Of a stretch of DNA of 64,000 nt, positions 24,931 to 32,428 are shown one piece after another (position 1 is the stretch's first letter; the number at the start of each line of letters is the position of its first letter). Source of the DNA: JAENVU01 sp963801105 (lineage in GTDB: Bacteria; Actinomycetota; Acidimicrobiia; IMCC26256; JAENVU01); assembly GCA_963801105.1 (NCBI GenBank), contig CAWDDH010000003.1:1984001-2048000 (forward strand). Reading direction: 5' to 3'. Both the position numbers and the translations under genes were made by a program. The notes beneath the pieces are model-generated. The model was given only the letters and a program-made list of their open reading frames with translations, was not told the origin of the DNA and ran no database searches.

Positions 24931-24939
24931 CCGGTCGGT

Positions 24940-24987
24940 CCCACCACGCTCCGGTCAGACCCACCACGCTCCGGTCAGACCCACCAC
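24940..24987. repeat. 20-bp tandem duplication
   Basis: CCCACCACGCTCCGGTCAGA occurs at 24940-24959 and again at 24960-24979, followed by a partial third copy CCCACCAC. The copy at 24960-24979 and the partial copy cover the stop codon and last residues (MWWV) of the minus-strand 67-aa gene. Confidence 0.9.
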
Positions 24988-25178
24988 ATGTCGTTCGTGC
25001 GGCGCTTCTCCTCGCGGACGTCGTCGAGCGCGAAGACGAGGGGCAGGATCGATCCGTCGGAGCGGCGCCGGATGAGGTAGCCGGGGGACGGCGCGCCGAT
25101 GGCCTCGACCACCTCGAACCCGCGCGCCCAGGCCCGGTCGAACTTCGAACGCACCTCGACGCGGGTCCCGACGTCCAC
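24975..25178 (-). CDS. Small conserved protein (67 aa)
   Basis: 67-aa acidic/basic mixed protein beginning VDVGTRVEVRSKFDRAW and continuing ARGFEVVEAI and GYLIRRRSDGSILPLVF, ending WWV. It looks like a small SH3/Tudor-like beta-barrel, of a type I associate with actinobacterial genomes; no function is known to me. GTG 25178 is chosen because TAGCAT (25191-25186) ends 7 nt before it on the minus strand, giving a leaderless start, and because conservation-like charge patterning starts there. The longer frame upstream runs antisense to rnhB. Confidence 0.6.
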   Translation of the reverse strand: MDVGTRVEVRSKFDRAWARGFEVVEAIGAPSPGYLIRRRSDGSILPLVFALDDVREEKRRTNDMWWV

Positions 25179-25185
25179 GAAGGCG

Positions 25186-25191
25186 ATGCTA
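25186..25191 (-). promoter_or_regulatory. -10 element of the 67-aa protein gene
   Basis: TAGCAT on the minus strand ends 7 nt before GTG 25178. It lies back-to-back with the rnhB promoter. Confidence 0.4.
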
Positions 25192-25218
25192 AACGCGGCT
25201 GGCGCCGCTGACGCTGAG

Positions 25219-25224
25219 TACGGT
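25219..25224 (+). promoter_or_regulatory. -10 element of rnhB
   Basis: TACGGT ends 6 nt before GTG 25231 (leaderless layout). Confidence 0.4.
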
Positions 25225-25230
25225 GCGCAC

Positions 25231-25896
25231 GTGACCGCGACCGGGACCCGACCGACGCTGCGACTCGAGCGCAAGTGTTGGCAGGCGGGGGAGCAGGTCG
25301 TCTGCGGGATCGACGAGGTGGGGCGCGGCGCGTGGGCCGGCCCCGTGACGGTCTGTGCGGTGATCCCGGCCACCGAGCACCTGAGCGGGATCCGCGATTC
25401 GAAGATGCTCACGCCCGAGCAGCGCGACGTCGCCGCGGCGCGGGTGCGGTCGTGGGCCCGCGCGTACGCGATCGGTCACGCGTCGCACGAGGAGTGCGAC
25501 GTGCTCGGCATGACCGCGGCGCTGCGGACCGCGGGTCAGCGGGCGCTGACCCAGCTCGCGGCGGCGGGCTACGAGCCCGATCGCGTGATCCTGGACGGCA
25601 ACCACGACTACCTGCGCCTCGGCGCGCGCTGTACCACGGTCATCAAGGGCGACGCGACCTCGCTCGCGGTCGCCGCCGCGAGCTGTGTCGCCAAGGTTGC
25701 ACGCGACACGTTGATGGCCGCCGAGGCGGAGCACTTTCCGGCATACGGGTTCGAATCGAACCGGGGCTATCCGGCGCCGGTGCACAAGGCGGCGTTGCGT
25801 GCGTACGGGCCGACCACGATCCACCGCCGATCATGGGTGTTCATGGACGACCTCGTGTGGGGCGGGCTCGCGCCACCTCCCGGCCGGCTGTTCTGA
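25231..25896 (+). CDS. rnhB: Ribonuclease HII
   Basis: 221-aa RNase HII that removes ribonucleotides and RNA from RNA-DNA hybrids. The catalytic D-E pair is in VCGIDEVGRGAWAGPVTVCA (residues ~23-42), with RDSKMLTPEQR, the third Asp in VILDGNHDYL and TTVIKGDATSLAVAAASCVAKVAR. GTG 25231 follows TACGGT by 6 nt. The gene stands alone between the divergent 67-aa protein and the next leaderless gene. Confidence 0.94.
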   Translation: MTATGTRPTLRLERKCWQAGEQVVCGIDEVGRGAWAGPVTVCAVIPATEHLSGIRDSKMLTPEQRDVAAARVRSWARAYAIGHASHEECDVLGMTAALRTAGQRALTQLAAAGYEPDRVILDGNHDYLRLGARCTTVIKGDATSLAVAAASCVAKVARDTLMAAEAEHFPAYGFESNRGYPAPVHKAALRAYGPTTIHRRSWVFMDDLVWGGLAPPPGRLF

Positions 25897-25913
25897 CGCC
25901 GGTCCGACACCGC

Positions 25914-25919
25914 TAACCT
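25914..25919 (+). promoter_or_regulatory. -10 element of the 120-aa protein / PPOX pair
   Basis: TAACCT ends 8 nt before ATG 25928 (leaderless layout). Confidence 0.45.
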
Positions 25920-25927
25920 TCGCTGCC

Positions 25928-26290
25928 ATGGGCCAGACGATCACCGCGACCTCGCGCCCCGGAGCCTCGCCGGCGGTGCGCCTGTTCGACCTCAACCGCT
26001 CGTTGACCGGCATGGACATCGAGCGGTACTCCACCGTCGAGGAGGCGCGGGCCAGGGGGCAGCGCCCGCCCGACGTGCTCGCCGAGCGGCTGCTCGCCGA
26101 GGGCGCGTTGAGCGTCTCGATCTCCTCGAACAGCGTGACGGTCGAGGCGCCGGCCGACGACTGGCTCACGTTCGAGCCCCGGGCCCGGTATCTCATCGAG
26201 CATCTCTTCGAGTACTACGGCGACAACGCCGGCTGGTCGTACGAGGCTCGCGGTCTCGAGGCCCCGCCCCCCGTCGATCTCGCGGGGTAG
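25928..26290 (+). CDS. Conserved small protein, weakly Nfu/NifU-N-like
   Basis: 120-aa soluble protein. Residues ~20-100 (RLFDLNRSLTGMDIERY, DVLAERLLAEGALSVSISSN, SVTVEAPADDWLTFEPRARY) recall the pattern of the Nfu N-terminal domain, where a gene product pairs a short helix with a VTVxxxxxxxW strand; no Cys pair is present, so it is not an Fe-S scaffold. The likeness is only pattern-level. It starts at ATG 25928 after TAACCT, and its TAG overlaps the next GTG start (TAGTG), so it is coupled to the PPOX-type enzyme. Confidence 0.6.
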   Translation: MGQTITATSRPGASPAVRLFDLNRSLTGMDIERYSTVEEARARGQRPPDVLAERLLAEGALSVSISSNSVTVEAPADDWLTFEPRARYLIEHLFEYYGDNAGWSYEARGLEAPPPVDLAG

Positions 26291-26727
26291 TGGCCTACCA
26301 GCCGATGACCGAGGCGGAGGTACGCGCGTTCCTCACCGTGTCGCCGGCTCGGACGGGGAAGCTCGCAACCGTCCGGCGAGACGGCAGCCCGCACGTCGCG
26401 CCGATCTGGTTCGCGATGGACGAGGACGGCAGCCTCGTGTTCACGACGGGCGCCGACACCGTCAAGGGACGATCGCTGCGGCGTGATCCTCGGGCGTCGC
26501 TCTGCGTCGACGACGAGCGCCCACCGTTCTCGTTCGTGACGGTGAGCGGCCCGGTCGAGATCGGCGAGGACCCCGCGGAGCTGATGCGGTGGGCGACCGT
26601 CCTCGGCGGCCGCTATATGGGAGAGGACCGTGCCGCCGCCTACGGCGCGCGCAACGCCGTGCCGGGCGAGCTCCTCTGCCGGCTCCGCCCGGAGCGGGTG
26701 GTCAGTGCCCGCGATGTTGCCGGCTGA
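26290..26727 (+). CDS. PPOX-class F420-dependent oxidoreductase
   Basis: 145-aa split-barrel flavin/F420-binding protein of the pyridoxamine oxidase-like class. Typical segments: GKLATVRRDGSPHVAPIWFA (residues ~18-37), LVFTTGADTVKGRSLRRDPR, ASLCVDDERPPFSFVTVSGP. Such proteins use F420H2 to reduce quinone-like or tetrapyrrole substrates; the substrate is unknown here. CofC at 14.4 kb supports F420 use. GTG 26290 overlaps the preceding stop by 1 nt. Confidence 0.82.
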   Translation: MAYQPMTEAEVRAFLTVSPARTGKLATVRRDGSPHVAPIWFAMDEDGSLVFTTGADTVKGRSLRRDPRASLCVDDERPPFSFVTVSGPVEIGEDPAELMRWATVLGGRYMGEDRAAAYGARNAVPGELLCRLRPERVVSARDVAG

Positions 26728-26749
26728 CCCCGGGCGGGCCGTTCGCATA

Positions 26750-26771
26750 TCGAACACATGTTCGTTATCCT
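26750..26771 (+). promoter_or_regulatory. LexA (SOS) box and -10 of imuA'
   Basis: CGAACACATGTTCG at 26751-26764 (flanked T and T) matches the actinobacterial LexA palindrome CGAACnnnnGTTCG. It abuts a TATCCT -10 at 26766-26771, and ATG 26778 follows 6 nt later. LexA binding here would occlude the promoter directly. Confidence 0.85.
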
Positions 26772-26777
26772 CCGGGC

Positions 26778-27449
26778 ATGGCCGGGTCGACGATCGCTCG
26801 TGAACCCACGCTCCCGCAGCGTGACGGCGCGGCCCGCGCCCGGCTCGCAGCGGTCGGCGCGGCACGCGCGCCGGTGGTGCTCGCCCGGGACCGGTCACTC
26901 ACGATCCCCGGGCCGCTCGCTGCCGTCATGCCGTCGGTGCAGCGCGGCGTGGTGGTCGCGGTCGGGGGTCCGACGGGATCGGGCGCGACGACCACGGTGC
27001 TCGGGATCGCGGCCGCGGCCACCGCGGTGGGGGAATGGGCGGGGATGGTCGACGGGCCCGACACGCTCGGTGGGCTCGCGGCCGCCGAGGCGGGCGTGGA
27101 CCTGGCGCGCTTCGCGGTGATCCGGGCGGTCCCGCTCGATCGGTGGGCCACGGTCGTCGCGACGCTGCTCGACGGGATGAGCGTGGTGATCGCGTCGGTG
27201 CCACGCGGGCTGCGCACCGGGGACGCGCGTCGCCTGGTCGCGCGGGCGCGCGAACGCGCCGCGGTGCTGGTCGCGCTCGCGCCGGAGGCTCGCGCATGGC
27301 CGGTGGAAGCCGCGGTGCGGCTCGAGGTGCGTCGGAGCCGGTGGTCCGGACTGGGGCCGGGCGAGGGCATGCTCACGGAGCGTGCGCTCACGTGGGAGCT
27401 CGCGGGCCGGACGGGTGCGCGCCGTGCGCGTCTCGAGCTCGCGGGCTGA
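26778..27449 (+). CDS. imuA': Mutasome accessory protein ImuA'
   Basis: 223-aa RecA-fold-like accessory factor of the SOS mutagenesis complex with ImuB and DnaE2. It has a glycine-rich P-loop-like GGPTGSGATTTVLG near residues 60-73 and the family-typical C-terminal WSGLGPGEGMLTERALTWEL. ATG 26778 lies 6 nt after the -10, with a LexA box at 26751-26764. imuB follows 8 nt after its stop, so both are SOS-induced together. Sequence conservation in this family is low; the call rests on context and length as much as motif. Confidence 0.8.
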   Translation: MAGSTIAREPTLPQRDGAARARLAAVGAARAPVVLARDRSLTIPGPLAAVMPSVQRGVVVAVGGPTGSGATTTVLGIAAAATAVGEWAGMVDGPDTLGGLAAAEAGVDLARFAVIRAVPLDRWATVVATLLDGMSVVIASVPRGLRTGDARRLVARARERAAVLVALAPEARAWPVEAAVRLEVRRSRWSGLGPGEGMLTERALTWELAGRTGARRARLELAG

Positions 27450-27457
27450 CGAGTGCG

Positions 27458-29029
27458 ATGGCGGCCCGGACCCTGTGCCTCTGGTGTCCCGACTGGCCGG
27501 TGGTCGCGGCGCGCCGGTCCGGAGCGGCACCGGTGGATGCGCCGGTCGCGGTGATCGAGCAGCAGCGGGTCCGGGCCGTCTCGGCCGAGGCCCGGGCCGA
27601 GGGGGTGCGGATCGGGGTCCGCCGTCGCGAGGCGGAGGCCACCTGCCCGGGGATCCTGGTCCTGGACGCAGACGTCGCGGCCGAGGCCCGTGCCTTCGAG
27701 CCGGTGGCGCGGGCGGTCGAGGCGATCACCCCGCGCCTCGTCGTGGACCGACCGGGGATCCTCGCCTTCCCGACGCGGGGACCCGCCCGCTACCACGGCG
27801 GTGACGGCGGTCTCGTCGCGCGGACGCGGGAGGCCGTGCACGCGGTCGCGGTGACCGACGTACGGATCGGCATCGCGGACGGTGGCTTCGCGGCGCGGCT
27901 CGCCGCCCGGCGCGGGGTCATCGTGGCCGCGGGCGAGACCCCCACCTTCCTCGCGCCGTGGCCGGTCGGTGCCCTCGGCGACGACGCGCTGGCCGATCTG
28001 CTCGGCCGGCTCGGGCTGGGGACCCTCGGCGCGTTCGCCGGGTTGCCGGAGGGATCGGTACTCGCGCGGCTGGGGCGGGAGGGACTCGCCGCGCACCGCC
28101 TGGCGCAGGGTCAGGAGGCCCATCCCCCCGCGCTCACCGTGCCCCCGCCCGACCTCGAGGAGCAGTGCGAGCTCGATCCGCCGGCGGCGCGGGTCGACGC
28201 CGTGGCGTTCGTCGCGAAGGGTCTGGCCGACCGGCTGCTCGACCGGCTCGCGGCCCGGGGGCTGGCCTGCACCCAGGTGGTGGTCGAGGCCGAGAGCGAG
28301 CACGGTGAGTCCCTGGCCCGGGCGTGGCGTCACGACGGCGCGCTCACCGCCGTCGCGCTCGCCGAGCGCGTGCGGTGGCAGCTGGAGGGATGGTTGACCG
28401 CGACCGGTGGGTTGAGCGGAGGGCTGACGATGCTGACGCTGGTCCCCGACCAGGTGATCCCGGCGTCGGGCCGTCAGCTCGGGTTCTGGGGTGGCGACGC
28501 CGCGGCCGCCGAGCGCGCGGGGCGGGTCCTCGCCCGGACCCAGGGGCTGCTCGGGCCCGAGCACGTGGTCACCGCGGTGCCCCAGGGCGGGCGGACCCCT
28601 GCCGAGCGGATCCGGTGGGTGCCGTGGGGGGAGCCGCGCGAGCCCGCGTCCCACGCGCCGATCGGTCCGGTCGCCGGTCCCGTCGCGGTGGAGGAGCCGC
28701 CGTGGCCGGGCACCATCCCCGGTCCCGCGCCGGCGCGGGTGCTCGAGCCGGGGGTGGCGGCCGCGCTCGTCGACGCCGGGGATCGGCCGGTGATCGTCTC
28801 GAGTCGTGGTGAGCTGTCCGCCCCACCGGCCGCGCTGCGCTGCCCCGCGCTCTCGGGGGGCGGGGGTGCGATCACCGCGTGGGCCGGACCGTGGCCCCAA
28901 GACGTGCGGTGGTGGGACCGGGCGACCCATGCCCGCCGGGTGACCTGGCAGGTGGTGGTCGAGGAGACGACCGCCTGTCTCGTGCACGTCGAGCAGGGCG
29001 CGGCGGTGGTCGCAGCGATCTACGACTGA
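27458..29029 (+). CDS. imuB: Y-family polymerase-like protein ImuB
   Basis: 523-aa ImuB, a non-catalytic Y-family homologue that links DnaE2 to the beta clamp. The N-terminal RTLCLWCPDWPVVAARRSG, then VAVIEQQRVRAVSAEARAEG and the RRREAEATCPGILVLDADVA segment are typical, as is the C-terminal GFWGGDAAAAERAGRVLART. In this family the catalytic acidic residues of DinB are missing. ATG 27458 is the first start in this frame that gives the conserved N-terminus; the long upstream frame overlaps imuA'. SOS-controlled through the imuA' promoter. Confidence 0.9.
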   Translation: MAARTLCLWCPDWPVVAARRSGAAPVDAPVAVIEQQRVRAVSAEARAEGVRIGVRRREAEATCPGILVLDADVAAEARAFEPVARAVEAITPRLVVDRPGILAFPTRGPARYHGGDGGLVARTREAVHAVAVTDVRIGIADGGFAARLAARRGVIVAAGETPTFLAPWPVGALGDDALADLLGRLGLGTLGAFAGLPEGSVLARLGREGLAAHRLAQGQEAHPPALTVPPPDLEEQCELDPPAARVDAVAFVAKGLADRLLDRLAARGLACTQVVVEAESEHGESLARAWRHDGALTAVALAERVRWQLEGWLTATGGLSGGLTMLTLVPDQVIPASGRQLGFWGGDAAAAERAGRVLARTQGLLGPEHVVTAVPQGGRTPAERIRWVPWGEPREPASHAPIGPVAGPVAVEEPPWPGTIPGPAPARVLEPGVAAALVDAGDRPVIVSSRGELSAPPAALRCPALSGGGGAITAWAGPWPQDVRWWDRATHARRVTWQVVVEETTACLVHVEQGAAVVAAIYD

Positions 29030-29088
29030 GCCCGGCGCGCTCGCTACGGTCGCGCCTGCCATCCGTCCTCGAGCCGCCGAGGTGCGCG

Positions 29089-29571
29089 TTGATCCGACCC
29101 GCCGTCCCGACCGACGTGCCGACCATCGCCGCCCTGATCCGCGCGCTGGCCGACTACGAGCACCTCGCCGACGAGGTCGTCCTCGACGAGGCGGTGCTCG
29201 GCGAGCACCTCTTCGGACCGCGCCCGGCGGCCGAGGTGCTCATCGCCGAGCCCGACGACGGCTCCGGGACCGCGGTCGGCTTCGCCCTCTTCTTCCACAA
29301 CTTCTCGACGTTCCTCGGTCGACCGGGGATCTACCTCGAAGACCTCTTCGTGCGCCCCGAGCACCGCGGGAGCGGGCACGGCCGCGCGCTGCTCACCGAG
29401 CTGGGGCGGCTGGCGCGCGAGCGTGACTGCGGCCGCATCGAGTGGGCCGTCCTCGACTGGAACGAACCGTCGATCGGCTTCTACCGCTCGTTGGGTGCCC
29501 GCCCGCTGGAGGAGTGGACGCTGTTCCGTCTGACCGGTGACGCGATGCAGGCGCTCGCCGAGCTGCTCTAG
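29089..29571 (+). CDS. GNAT family N-acetyltransferase
   Basis: 160-aa GCN5-type acetyltransferase similar to the diamine/spermidine acetyltransferase subgroup. Features: IRPAVPTDVPTIAALIRALA at the N-terminus, FALFFHNFSTFLGRPGIYLE, the acetyl-CoA-binding LFVRPEHRGSGHGRALLTEL, and LDWNEPSIGFYRSLGARPL. I start at TTG 29089 because no ATG or GTG in this frame gives a sensible N-terminus. A TACGGT element at 29045-29050 may be the promoter. Substrate not determined; it is unlikely to belong to the mutasome. Confidence 0.82.
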   Translation: MIRPAVPTDVPTIAALIRALADYEHLADEVVLDEAVLGEHLFGPRPAAEVLIAEPDDGSGTAVGFALFFHNFSTFLGRPGIYLEDLFVRPEHRGSGHGRALLTELGRLARERDCGRIEWAVLDWNEPSIGFYRSLGARPLEEWTLFRLTGDAMQALAELL

Positions 29572-30233
29572 TCGTCGCGCTCCTCGCCGGTGGAGAAATG
29601 AACCCGCGTGCCCTCGCACTCGGTCTCCACGACCGAGAGATGGGTCGCCGACGTGAAGGTCACGAGCAGCTGGTGGCCGGGCCGTACCGTGGTGCCGTAG
29701 CCGCTGTTCGGGATGGCGCTCACGAGCGTCGGGGTTCCGGTGCTGCACGACGCCACGACCGAGCCTCCGGTCACGAAGACCGTCGCGGTCGACGGCGGTG
29801 CGGTCGACGGCGGGGCGGTCGGCGCCGGTGTGGGCGGCGCGGCCGGGGGTGGTGGCGGGGGTGGCAGCGGATCGGTGATCGGTGGGGTGTCGACCGATCC
29901 GGAGGGGCCCGTGTCACTGGCACCGTTCGCCGTCGCGCCACCGGACGTCCCGGTCGCACCCGCGGGCCATGCTCGGCCGGTCACGGGATCGATCACGACC
30001 GCTCCGCCCGCATGCCCGAACGCAGTGCCGTCCGCCGCCGTGGTCGCGCCGTCGGGCCCGGTCGCCGCGGTGCCCGTCGCGGTGCGGTCGAGCGATCGGC
30101 GGATCGACTGCTGGCCCACGATGGGGGGTCGACCCGTGACCTGGGCGGCGACGCGGTCGACGGCACTCCACGCGACCCCGCACGCACCGAGCGTGACCAT
30201 CGACCACACTCCGAATGCCACCGACTTCTTCAC
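29568..30233 (-). CDS. Membrane-anchored Pro-rich protein of unknown function
   Basis: About 221 aa. It starts VKKSVAFGVWSMVTLGACGV, a signal anchor, followed by a Thr/Gly/Ala-rich stretch, a long Pro-rich spacer (PPITDPLPPPPPPPAAPP) and a C-terminal ~75-residue domain (VFVTGGSVVASCSTGTPTL, VVETECEGTRVHFS) with two Cys. It may be an extracytoplasmic sensor or wall-associated protein next to the divergent two-component system. GTG 30233 is preferred because Lys-Lys directly precedes the hydrophobic core; TTG 30272 would overlap the 11-bp repeat operator. The stop overlaps the GNAT 3' end by 4 nt (convergent). Confidence 0.6.
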   Translation of the reverse strand: MKKSVAFGVWSMVTLGACGVAWSAVDRVAAQVTGRPPIVGQQSIRRSLDRTATGTAATGPDGATTAADGTAFGHAGGAVVIDPVTGRAWPAGATGTSGGATANGASDTGPSGSVDTPPITDPLPPPPPPPAAPPTPAPTAPPSTAPPSTATVFVTGGSVVASCSTGTPTLVSAIPNSGYGTTVRPGHQLLVTFTSATHLSVVETECEGTRVHFSTGEERDD

Positions 30234-30267
30234 TGGTTCATTGTCGCCAGATTTGCCACCGGATTTG

Positions 30268-30285
30268 GTCAAGAGATCGTCAAGA
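30268..30285. promoter_or_regulatory. Direct-repeat operator of the two-component system
   Basis: GTCAAGA at 30268-30274 and 30279-30285, 11 bp apart, the phasing typical of OmpR/PhoB-type response regulators. It sits in the divergent promoter region between the anchored protein and the regulator gene. TAGCGT (30311-30316) is the likely -10 of the latter. Confidence 0.45.
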
Positions 30286-30310
30286 CTGACGAGAGGGCCG
30301 TTTCGGCACG

Positions 30311-30316
30311 TAGCGT
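30311..30316 (+). promoter_or_regulatory. -10 element of the two-component system
   Basis: TAGCGT ends 9 nt before ATG 30326 (leaderless layout). Confidence 0.45.
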
Positions 30317-30325
30317 CGAGCCCTC

Positions 30326-31006
30326 ATGGTCTCGCTGCTCCTGATCGAGGACGACCTGCCGATCCGGGAAAGCCTCGAGCGGGCGCTGGTCCAGCGCGGC
30401 CACGTGGTGCTCACGGCTCGTGACGGGCTGACCGGGCTGCAGTCGGCCGTGGACGAGCGGCCCGATCTCGTGGTCCTCGACCTGGGCCTGCCCGATATCG
30501 ACGGCCGGGACCTCCTGCGCATGCTCCGGGCGGTCAGCGATGTGCCCGTGATCGTGTCGACGGCGAGGGACGAGGACCAGGAGATGGTCGGCAGCCTCGA
30601 CAGCGGCGCCGACGACTACGTCGTGAAGCCGTTCTCGGCCGACGAGCTCGATGCCCGGGTTCGGGCCGTGCTGCGACGCGGCCGATCGGCCGCGGTCGAC
30701 CCGGTCATCCGGATCGGCGGCCTCCGGATCGACCGCCGGGCCCACGAGGTGTCGATCGACGGCACACCCGTCTTGCTGACCCGGAAGGAGTTCGAGCTGC
30801 TGGAGTACCTCGCCCGCAACGCCGGCGCGGTCGTGTCCAAGCGCGAGCTGCTCGCCGAGGTGTGGGACCAGCCGGCCGGCGGTGGTGAGCGGACGGTGGA
30901 CGTCCACCTGTCGTGGCTGCGCGGCAAACTCGGCGAATCCGCGAGCGACCCGGTGTACCTGCATACCGTTCGGGGCGTGGGTGTTCGGCTGACCGCGCCG
31001 GAGTGA
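30326..31006 (+). CDS. OmpR-family response regulator
   Basis: 226-aa regulator. Receiver domain (~1-118) with LLIEDDLPIRESL, the phospho-acceptor Asp in LVVLDLGLPDIDG (~D51), the Thr/Lys switch VIVSTARDE and DDYVVKPFSADEL. The winged helix (~130-225) includes LLTRKEFELLEYLARNAGAV and GERTVDVHLSWLRGKLGE. ATG 30326 lies 9 nt after TAGCGT. Its stop overlaps the kinase GTG (GTGA). An 11-bp phased GTCAAGA repeat upstream suggests autoregulation and control of the divergent anchored protein. Confidence 0.94.
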   Translation: MVSLLLIEDDLPIRESLERALVQRGHVVLTARDGLTGLQSAVDERPDLVVLDLGLPDIDGRDLLRMLRAVSDVPVIVSTARDEDQEMVGSLDSGADDYVVKPFSADELDARVRAVLRRGRSAAVDPVIRIGGLRIDRRAHEVSIDGTPVLLTRKEFELLEYLARNAGAVVSKRELLAEVWDQPAGGGERTVDVHLSWLRGKLGESASDPVYLHTVRGVGVRLTAPE

Positions 31007-32346
31007 GCATGCGCCGCCGGTTGGCGATCACGGTCTTCGCGGCGACCGCCATGGTCGTGATCGCCTTCGTGGTGCCGCTCGGCTACCTCGTGCGACGCGT
31101 CGCGGAGGACCGCGCGGTCAACGCCGCCACCGCCCAGGCCCGTGCGATCGGCCCGACCATCACCGGTCAGGGCGCAGCGGAGGTGCGCGCGGCGATCGAG
31201 AGCGCGCGCCGCGACGGCTCCGAGCCGATCACCGTCGTGCTGCCCGACGGCGAGCACGTCGGCTCGACCCGCCCGGTCGATCCGGCCGCCCTGCGGCTCG
31301 CGCGCCGCGGTGATGCCTTCGTCCGCCGGCTCGACCAGGGGGTCGACGTCTACCAGCCCGTCGTCACCGCCGGCGGAAGCACCGGCGTCGTCGTGGTCCA
31401 CGTGTCCGAGAGTCGCATGCACGACGGCGTCCTGGGGTCCTGGCTCGTGCTGGGCGCGCTCGGGCTCGTGCTCTCCTCGGGTGCGCTCGTGCTCGCGGAC
31501 CGCATCGCCCGGTCGGCCACGCGCCCGCTCGCCGATGTGGCGACCGTGGCTCGCCGGCTCGCGTCCGGTGAGGAGGACGCCCGCGCCGGCGGCGCAGGAC
31601 CGCCCGAGGTGCGGGCGGTCGCGCACGCGCTCAACCTGCTGGCCGACCGCGTCGACGAGCTCCGTGCGGCGGACCGCGAGCAGCTCGCCGACCTCTCGCA
31701 CGACCTGCGGACGCCGATCACCGCACTGCGACTGGACGTGGAGCTCCTCGGTTCATCCACTGACCGGGACCGGTTGGTCGGCGACGTCGAACGGCTGGAG
31801 GCCGCGGTGAGCGGGCTCATCGCGACGGCGCGGCGCGGCCGCGACGCGACGCTCGATTCGGGTCCGGCCGACCTGGCCGCGATCACTCGGGCCCGGCTGT
31901 CGTTCTGGTCGGTCGCCGCGGGAGAGCGGACGCGGCTGTTCGCGGTCGCCGTGCCGCCCGAACCGGTCTGGGTCGGCGCCGCGCCCGGCGCGCTGACCGC
32001 GGTCGTGGACGCGCTCGTGGCCAACGCGGTGCAGCACACTCCGAGCGACACCGCGATCTCGGTGTCGCTCGTACGGCGCGACCGCTGGGCCGAGCTCGTG
32101 GTGGACGACGCCGGGCCCGGGTTCCCATCGTCGGCGGTGGTCGAGCGCGGGGTGCGCGGCAGCGACGGGTCCGGGACGGGTCTCGGCCTCGACATCGCCC
32201 GCCGGACCGCGACCGAGGCCGGGGGCCGTCTGACGATCGGCCGCGCGTCGCTGGGCGGGGCGCGGGTCGCGATGCACCTGCCCGTCGTTGCCGCCCCTGC
32301 GGTTCCTCCGTCGGCGCCGGTACCCGCCGCACCGGCCGGGGACTGA
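31003..32346 (+). CDS. Sensor histidine kinase
   Basis: 447-aa membrane kinase. TM1 at ~residues 7-28, an extracytoplasmic loop of ~110 aa, TM2 at ~145-165, then HAMP (~166-220). HisKA carries the phospho-acceptor His in DLSHDLRTPITALRLDVELL, and HATPase has the N-box ALVANAVQHTP, DDAGPGFPS and GTGLGLDIARRTATEAGG. A Pro/Ala-rich tail ends the protein. GTG 31003 overlaps the regulator stop; ATG 31009 is an alternative start. The pair sits between imuB and dnaE2 but has its own promoter and no LexA box. Signal unknown. Confidence 0.93.
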   Translation: MSMRRRLAITVFAATAMVVIAFVVPLGYLVRRVAEDRAVNAATAQARAIGPTITGQGAAEVRAAIESARRDGSEPITVVLPDGEHVGSTRPVDPAALRLARRGDAFVRRLDQGVDVYQPVVTAGGSTGVVVVHVSESRMHDGVLGSWLVLGALGLVLSSGALVLADRIARSATRPLADVATVARRLASGEEDARAGGAGPPEVRAVAHALNLLADRVDELRAADREQLADLSHDLRTPITALRLDVELLGSSTDRDRLVGDVERLEAAVSGLIATARRGRDATLDSGPADLAAITRARLSFWSVAAGERTRLFAVAVPPEPVWVGAAPGALTAVVDALVANAVQHTPSDTAISVSLVRRDRWAELVVDDAGPGFPSSAVVERGVRGSDGSGTGLGLDIARRTATEAGGRLTIGRASLGGARVAMHLPVVAAPAVPPSAPVPAAPAGD

Positions 32347-32369
32347 CTGCCCCGCTGCCCATGGACAGG

Positions 32370-32390
32370 CGAACATACGTTCGCTACCGT
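32370..32390 (+). promoter_or_regulatory. LexA (SOS) box and -10 of dnaE2
   Basis: CGAACATACGTTCG at 32370-32383 matches the LexA consensus exactly and extends to GCGAAC...GTTCGC. TACCGT (-10) at 32385-32390 follows directly. Confidence 0.85.
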
Positions 32391-32428
32391 GACCCACCCC
32401 GGCGAGCAGCGAGGTGGAGAGCGGCGAG

